Source of the DNA: UBA1049 sp964525815
GTDB taxonomy: Bacteria; Bacillota; Clostridia; Oscillospirales; CAG-382
Reading direction: 5' to 3'
NCBI GenBank assembly: GCA_964525815.1
Contig: CAZGJQ010000031.1
Coordinates: forward strand, 1 to 19,276
Length of the DNA stretch: 19,276 nucleotides
A program made the position numbers and the translations under genes. A model generated the notes under the pieces. That model saw only the letters and a list, made by a program, of their open reading frames with translations. It was not told the DNA's origin and made no database searches. Positions 15,745-19,276 of the stretch are shown here, piece after piece (position 1 is the first letter of the stretch; every line of letters begins with the position of its first letter).

Positions 15745-16944
15745 TTAGAAAAACGCAAAGATGCTTTTTATTATTCTGCCGAGGATAATAAAGTAGCCTA
15801 TCCTTCCCACATCCTCGGTAATATAAACAGGCGATCTCGCAACCTCGTTGCCGTCCGCCTCGTAAAGAACAAACCCCACCTCATCTCCCTTGGAAACAGG
15901 CGCTTGAGGTACTATATTTATGTGTGCGGTCTGGGTAATGCTTGCGTCTTTGCCCTTCTCCAGCAGAATTGAGGAAGGGGTATAATCTATGGCGGCGTTC
16001 TCCTTTACTCCCTTAGTAAGCTCTATCGGTTCGAGACTCAGCTTTTCCGGAGTTGTTATGGTATAGTTTGCAAATCCGAAGTCCAGCATTTTCTTTACGG
16101 TTCCGAAGCGCTCCTCGCTGGTGTCCGCTCCTAAAACAACGGCGATAAGCTGCATTCCGTCTCTAAGAGCCGTGCCGGACAGGCAGAACATTGCTTCATC
16201 GGTAAAACCGGTTTTCATTCCGTTTGCACCCTGATAAAAGCGAATCAGCTTGTTGGTGTTCGCGAGACCGAAACTTCCGTTTCTTATGGTGTCCATCCAT
16301 ATAGTGGAATATTCCAAAATCAGAGGATATTTTAACAGCTCCTGTGTCATCAACGCAACATCCTCAGCGGAGGAGTAATGATTCTCTATAGGCAGCCCGT
16401 TCGTGTTTATAAAATTAGTGTTTTCCATGCCGAGCTGCTGCGCGCGGTTGTTCATTTCCATAATAAATGATTCCTCGCTGCCGTAAATATGCTCTGCCAT
16501 GGCAAGCGTAGCATCATTTGCCGAAACAATAACCACCGCTTTTAAAAGCTCCTCCACACTCATCTGCTCATTCGGCTCAAGAAATACCTGAGAGCCTCCC
16601 ATTGAAGCCGCTCGTTCGCTGACGGTAACCATTTCGTCCAGCTTGATTTTTTCGCTGTCCAGCGCCTCCATGATTAAAAGGGTGCTCATGACCTTGGTAA
16701 CCGAAGCAATCGGAAGCTTTTCGTCCTCGTTGAGCGAATACATTACCCTTCCGGTCGATGCTTCCATAAGATAAGCGCTCTTTACCTTGAAATCACCGCT
16801 AAGCGTTGCGGTTTGCTCAGCCTCCTCAAACCAGAACTCCTCCCAAGCATATTCATACGGATAAATCGCCGCTTCCTCGGTTGCGGAGGCAGTGAGGGGA
16901 AGTAGCAGACATATAACGGTTAAAAAAACAAGCAGTCTTTTCAT
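15745..16944 (-). CDS. D-alanyl-D-alanine carboxypeptidase (low-molecular-weight PBP, DacA/DacF type)
   Basis: Removes the terminal D-Ala from peptidoglycan pentapeptides outside the membrane. The 399-residue protein has a signal peptide (residues 1-22, ending in TASA-T) and an SxxK serine transpeptidase fold with all three motifs: S81-VT-K84, S141-A-N143 and K244-T-G246. A C-terminal PBP5-like beta domain (about 285-365) and a hydrophobic/amphipathic tail (about 381-399, ending KSIFAFF) would hold it at the membrane. Clostridia often carry several such genes, some used in sporulation (dacF, dacB); nothing in the upstream DNA settles which this is, so I give no symbol. AAGGG precedes the ATG by nine bases. 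It is divergent from the zinc-ribbon gene. Confidence 0.94.
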   Translation of the reverse strand: MKRLLVFLTVICLLLPLTASATEEAAIYPYEYAWEEFWFEEAEQTATLSGDFKVKSAYLMEASTGRVMYSLNEDEKLPIASVTKVMSTLLIMEALDSEKIKLDEMVTVSERAASMGGSQVFLEPNEQMSVEELLKAVVIVSANDATLAMAEHIYGSEESFIMEMNNRAQQLGMENTNFINTNGLPIENHYSSAEDVALMTQELLKYPLILEYSTIWMDTIRNGSFGLANTNKLIRFYQGANGMKTGFTDEAMFCLSGTALRDGMQLIAVVLGADTSEERFGTVKKMLDFGFANYTITTPEKLSLEPIELTKGVKENAAIDYTPSSILLEKGKDASITQTAHINIVPQAPVSKGDEVGFVLYEADGNEVARSPVYITEDVGRIGYFIILGRIIKSIFAFF

Positions 16945-17013
16945 TAGCTCATACCCTTCCGAAATATATAAATACGATAAAAGATATGAAAAAACTGCTT
17001 TTTATATTACCTT

Positions 17014-17053
17014 TTTGGCAATCAATATTTGTAAGGGAATATATGTTGCCAAA
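17014..17053. repeat. inverted repeat in the divergent intergenic region, candidate operator
   Basis: TTTGGCAA (17014-17021) and TTGCCAAA (17046-17053) are perfect inverted arms. Inside them is a second pair, ATATT/AATAT, each separated from the outer arm by exactly three bases. The right arm contains the -35 box (TTGCCA) of the zinc-ribbon gene promoter. It could be an operator or a hairpin. Confidence 0.5.
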
Positions 17054-17074
17054 CATAATACTTTATGATATTAT
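17046..17074 (+). promoter_or_regulatory. promoter of the zinc-ribbon gene
   Basis: TTGCCA (5 of 6, 17046-17051), a 17-bp spacer and TATTAT (5 of 6, 17069-17074), 47 bp before ATG 17122. Confidence 0.65.
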
Positions 17075-17121
17075 TAAATATATAAAAATATAAACCACAA
17101 TGTTTTTTGGGAGAGAATGTG

Positions 17122-17814
17122 ATGTATTGCGTAAAATGCGGAAACAAACTGGAGGACACGGATAAGTATTGCACAAAATGTGGAAATAGAGCTTTCACAA
17201 GCACGGAAGAGCAAACCGAATCGGCAAGACCTGTCGAGGAGCGGCGGGAGGAGCTTCAGAATGCTCCTCAACCCGAAGTTTACGGTGAGGGTTACGCGCC
17301 TCATCAAGCATGGCAGTATCCGCCAAAAAGGTCAAGTGGTATTAAAATAGCGATAATAAGCGTAGCCGTATTACTGCTGCTCTCTGTGATAGCGGTCGGA
17401 GTTATACTCGCTCTGAGAGGGGGAAGCGGCGCATCAACTCCCGAAAGAGCGGTGGAGGGTTACTTTAGTGCTCTGGATGATAAAAATATAGATAAGATGA
17501 TAAGGCTTTCATACATGAATAAAAAAGTGTGCGAAGTAATTTTAGAGGACTATTTGTATGATGAGGAGTATATAAGAAGGTCGTATAAAAACAGGTTAGA
17601 GTCATATAGCTTACATAATTACAGTGTCAATGTCCAAAAAACCGAAATGTATGATCAACATGATTTTATCGGATATAATGATTTTAATTTTGAGAATTGT
17701 CAAGGTTTTGCAGATGTGTATGTAGAAATTTTTGCTAATGATTCGAGTTATGAAACAAGAATACCCTGTATTATGATAAATAAAAGATGGTATGTTGTGG
17801 ATTACATTTACTAA
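17122..17814 (+). CDS. zinc-ribbon membrane protein with extracytoplasmic NTF2-like domain
   Basis: A 230-residue protein. Residues 3-20 are a zinc ribbon (C3, C6, C17, C20; CVKCGNKL and CTKCGNRAF). Residues 28-72 are a charged, Pro-rich linker, and 74-98 one membrane helix. About 105-230 is an outside domain beginning STPERAVEGYFSALDDKN, the usual opening of NTF2/DUF4878-like domains. The architecture (cytoplasmic ribbon, one helix, outside domain) is common in Clostridia as a sensor-like or envelope protein, but the function is unknown. ATG 17122 is preferred to a TTG five codons earlier because GGGAG at 17109-17113 sits eight bases upstream and the ribbon starts at once. The second half is more AT-rich than the first. 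Confidence 0.85.
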   Translation: MYCVKCGNKLEDTDKYCTKCGNRAFTSTEEQTESARPVEERREELQNAPQPEVYGEGYAPHQAWQYPPKRSSGIKIAIISVAVLLLLSVIAVGVILALRGGSGASTPERAVEGYFSALDDKNIDKMIRLSYMNKKVCEVILEDYLYDEEYIRRSYKNRLESYSLHNYSVNVQKTEMYDQHDFIGYNDFNFENCQGFADVYVEIFANDSSYETRIPCIMINKRWYVVDYIY

Positions 17815-17877
17815 AAAACGGTAGGAACTATGGAGAGAACGGTATTCTGAAACCCCGTTCACTCGCCCATTCAGATC

Positions 17878-17905
17878 AAAATGCACCTTTTCGGGTGCAT
17901 TTTTT
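17878..17905. terminator. bidirectional terminator between zinc-ribbon gene and the 45-aa peptide operon
   Basis: A perfect 10-bp stem AAAATGCACC/GGTGCATTTT with loop TTTTCG, six Ts after it on the plus strand and an A-rich left arm that gives Us on the minus strand. A weaker hairpin, GAACGG/CCGTTC, lies just upstream at 17837-17860. Confidence 0.85.
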
Positions 17906-17925
17906 GTGATGTAATTGGGATTGAA

Positions 17926-18063
17926 TTAGTTATCCCACCAAGTATCGGGAGCTAAGAACTCATTGTCCCCTGGCTGTAACGCAAGTCCGGAGGATGTGAT
18001 TATATCATCCACCTCAAACGTAGTGATAATGAGTGCGGGAGCCAGATACGCTTTTTTCTGCAC
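17926..18063 (-). CDS. 45-residue peptide, GTG start
   Basis: A 45-residue frame beginning at GTG 18063. It starts QKKAYLAPALIITTFEVDDI (after the initiator) and ends in an acidic/aromatic tail, APDTWWDN. AGGAGG at 18071-18076 is seven bases before the GTG, an excellent site, and the gene follows the 215-residue protein's stop by only 15 bases. The pattern of a short lysine start, AP-x-L, a beta-like FEV-D-D-I-I-T-x-SG block and an acidic tail recalls small orphan peptides I have seen in clostridial genomes next to surface proteins; no function is known to me. No signal peptide is evident. It could be a secreted or anchored peptide, a precursor, or an accessory to the neighbouring secreted protein. 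Confidence 0.7.
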   Translation of the reverse strand: MQKKAYLAPALIITTFEVDDIITSSGLALQPGDNEFLAPDTWWDN

Positions 18064-18078
18064 GTTAATCCTCCTTTT

Positions 18079-18726
18079 TTAATGAAAGCCGTAAATAATA
18101 TTATAGACATATGTATAGTTCCGGGTGAGTGGAGCGGCATAGAAAACAGCCCCGTCAGTATACTTTATATAGGGTACTGCGGTAATGTTTGTCCCTCGCT
18201 GCGCTTCCGGTATATTATAAATTGTGGCATAATAAACGAAGGTGTCGTAATCCTTAAACGCTTTGCCGGGCACAAAGCTTTCCGGCGCTATTTTTCTCAC
18301 CGATATGTTAATTACATCCGGGTTCTCCGACGCATATTCAAGAGTGAGAGGGTTTTCACCGAGCAAATGGGTGGGGTACAGCAGAATACCTATTTTATTG
18401 ACTTCCTTTCCGGCAACCCTGTTGTACATTGCGCCGAATCTCAGCCCATAAATATGTATGTTTATTTTTGCTCCGAGAGAAATAACCGGGTCCACCATAC
18501 CTAATCCTGCACTACGCGCTTCATTCATATTGCTATATATGGCTCCTGCTCTTTCTTTTATAGCCTCATTATCCGAAATGCTGTTGGTTGGCGGTGCTTT
18601 TTGGCTTGTCCCGCATAAATCCTCCATAACGAAATCTCCGGCTATCACTCCTGAAATATGCGATGAGGTAAGAGCCGCAACAAGCACAATAACAAGCAAC
18701 GCTTTTTTCACCGAGTTCCTGTTCAT
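18079..18726 (-). CDS. secreted 215-residue single-domain surface protein
   Basis: A 215-residue exported protein with no named family that I can give with confidence. Residues 1-30 are a signal peptide (MNRNSVKKALLVIVLVAAL, ending near ISGVIAG). The rest resembles a domain seen at the ends of large Oscillospiraceae/Lachnospiraceae surface proteins: GLRFGAMYNRV, EVNKIGILLYPTHLLG, YYATIYNIPEAQRGTNI, AVPYIKYTDGAVFYAAPLTR. Here it stands alone. ATG 18726 is chosen because a signal peptide begins there; an in-frame ATG at 18768 would add 14 polar residues and place the AGGAGG (18740-18745) inside the gene. The AGGAGG to ATG distance, 13 bases, is longer than usual. It is the middle gene of a three-gene operon with the 44-aa and 45-aa frames. 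Confidence 0.8.
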   Translation of the reverse strand: MNRNSVKKALLVIVLVAALTSSHISGVIAGDFVMEDLCGTSQKAPPTNSISDNEAIKERAGAIYSNMNEARSAGLGMVDPVISLGAKINIHIYGLRFGAMYNRVAGKEVNKIGILLYPTHLLGENPLTLEYASENPDVINISVRKIAPESFVPGKAFKDYDTFVYYATIYNIPEAQRGTNITAVPYIKYTDGAVFYAAPLTRNYTYVYNIIYGFH

Positions 18727-18780
18727 AATTAATCCTGTTCCTCCTTTCTTTGCGTAATCCTGTGCCATGGACTGTGTCAG

Positions 18781-18915
18781 CTACGATGAGTTTACCAAAG
18801 TAATAGGGTGGAACAGAACAATCATCTCCCGGTAATAATGCTTCTCCCACTCCTCTTGCTCCCAAGAGCTGATAATATTAAGATGCAGGAGTAATTTTCT
18901 GAACATTCCTCTCAT
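18781..18915 (-). CDS. 44-residue small ORF, operon leader gene
   Basis: ATG 18915 is preceded by GGAGG (18924-18928) with an eight-base spacer, and the frame runs 44 residues (MRGMFRKLLLHLNIISSWEQ, then a Glu/Trp/Tyr-rich middle and a hydrophobic end). It ends 54 bases before the secreted protein's start. A basic start plus a hydrophobic segment near residues 8-16 is too short for a clear membrane helix. I do not recognise it. It could be a real micropeptide or a leader peptide whose translation affects the downstream gene. Confidence 0.5.
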   Translation of the reverse strand: MRGMFRKLLLHLNIISSWEQEEWEKHYYREMIVLFHPITLVNSS

Positions 18916-19010
18916 TACAACCACCTCCAGCCGGTTATATTTCAGCCAAAAACTCGAATTATACATACCGCAGCATCTGTACTTCCGAGGTTAAGTATGC
19001 TGATGTTCTT

Positions 19011-19043
19011 TTTATTCTACCGAGCAGTAAACGGTAGAATAAA
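19011..19043. repeat. 12-bp perfect inverted repeat in the leader of the peptide operon
   Basis: TTTATTCTACCG (19011-19022) and CGGTAGAATAAA (19032-19043) are exact reverse complements separated by nine bases (AGCAGTAAA). It starts about 17 bases downstream of the -10 box, so it lies in the first part of the transcript. It has no T tail and so is not a terminator. An operator or a 5' stabilising hairpin fits better. Confidence 0.75.
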
Positions 19044-19059
19044 TTTGTTGTTGAACATA

Positions 19060-19088
19060 AATCTAACACCGGAATAAATGCTTGTCAA
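19060..19088 (-). promoter_or_regulatory. promoter of the 44-aa / secreted protein / 45-aa operon
   Basis: Consensus -35 TTGACA (19083-19088), a 17-bp spacer and -10 TAGATT (4 of 6, 19060-19065) on the minus strand. Transcription would start near 19053, leaving a leader of about 137 bases before ATG 18915. Confidence 0.7.
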
Positions 19089-19248
19089 CACAATCGGCAT
19101 AAGTAGTTTCGGTTATATAAAAGTAGTTGTGGCTGTGTGTTTTTTGACTTTTTATTCAGCCTTTTTGTGCCAAGTTTTTCGTGCTGTTTGGCGAAAATAA
19201 GGAGTTATGTAAAACAAGAGCCTAAGAATGATGTTTTTCGTAAGAAAA

Positions 19249-19268
19249 TCGCAGGCATAAGCCTGCGA
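19249..19268 (-). terminator. probable terminator of a gene beyond the window edge
   Basis: An 8-bp stem TCGCAGGC/GCCTGCGA with loop ATAA. Read on the minus strand it is followed by TTTTCTT, so it would end a minus-strand gene lying past base 19276. Confidence 0.55.
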
Positions 19269-19276
19269 AGCATTCT

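Larger units (their letters stand above)
18916..19276. other. gene-free leader and promoter region
   Basis: About 360 bases with no gene. From the right it holds a terminator-like structure at the window edge (19225-19276), an AT-rich stretch with nothing clear at 19100-19220, a promoter (19060-19088) and an inverted repeat (19011-19043). A second possible leader stem follows, built from CAGCAT/ATGCTG with inner ACTT/AAGT and lying around 18960-19003 on the minus strand. Confidence 0.6.

Noticed and set aside
17107..17121. TTG start five codons before the zinc-ribbon protein ATG
   Set aside because: The ribosome-binding site GGGAG would lie inside the gene; ATG 17122 is correctly spaced.
19189..19195. 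TGGCGAA, a match to the Spo0A box TGNCGAA
   Set aside because: A single seven-base match with one free position is expected by chance in a region of this size, and it lies about 100 bases upstream of the nearest predicted promoter.
1..19276. CRISPR arrays, tRNA/rRNA genes, insertion sequences, phage or integrase genes
   Set aside because: I read both strands and found no regularly spaced repeats, no tRNA-like cloverleaf, and no transposase or integrase motif.

Overview
The window is a chromosomal stretch from a Gram-positive, endospore-forming Firmicute, most likely a clostridial gut-type bacterium (Oscillospiraceae/Ruminococcaceae-like). The pointers are a SpoIIE sporulation phosphatase, strong AGGAGG-type ribosome-binding sites, near-consensus TTGACA/TATAAT promoters with 16-17 bp spacers, a lipoprotein and several signal-peptide proteins, and a dockerin domain of the kind used in cellulosome-like assemblies. 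I see no tRNA, rRNA, CRISPR array, transposase or phage gene. The species assignment is inference.

Layout. 67-3279 (+): spoIIE, then a Gfo/Idh/MocA-family oxidoreductase with its own promoter, closed by a bidirectional terminator. 3384-8004 (-): two exported proteins, a 568-residue protein with an N-terminal dockerin and a PHP-type metal-phosphoesterase domain, and a 941-residue lipoprotein made of two parallel beta-helix units. 8130-10771 (+): a perfect promoter drives a tightly coupled three-gene ABC exporter (ATPase plus two ABC-2 permeases). 10776-11775 (+): a DUF2156 (GNAT-fold) gene and an overlapping 19-codon ORF whose end lies inside a terminator hairpin. 11820-13308 (+): a membrane-anchored CapA-like protein and a terminator. 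13328-14174 (-): a coupled pair, a small P-loop protein and a four-helix membrane protein. 14314-16944 (-): glucose-6-phosphate isomerase with a perfect promoter, and a D-Ala-D-Ala carboxypeptidase. 17046-17908 (+): a zinc-ribbon/single-TM protein divergent from the carboxypeptidase, with an inverted repeat over its -35. 17926-19088 (-): a three-gene operon of a 44-aa ORF, a secreted 215-aa domain protein and a 45-aa GTG-initiated peptide, behind a strong promoter and a 12-bp inverted repeat in the leader.

How it fits together. Much of the window concerns the cell envelope: sporulation septum signalling, exported lipoprotein and dockerin proteins, an exporter, CapA, a peptidoglycan carboxypeptidase and the last secreted operon. 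pgi is the only core metabolic gene. The least ordinary parts are the dockerin-PHP protein with its beta-helix neighbour, and the 17926-19088 operon with two very small ORFs that ordinary gene calling is likely to miss. I found no clear defence, toxin or mobile system. The novelty is in domain combinations and small genes rather than a large new locus.
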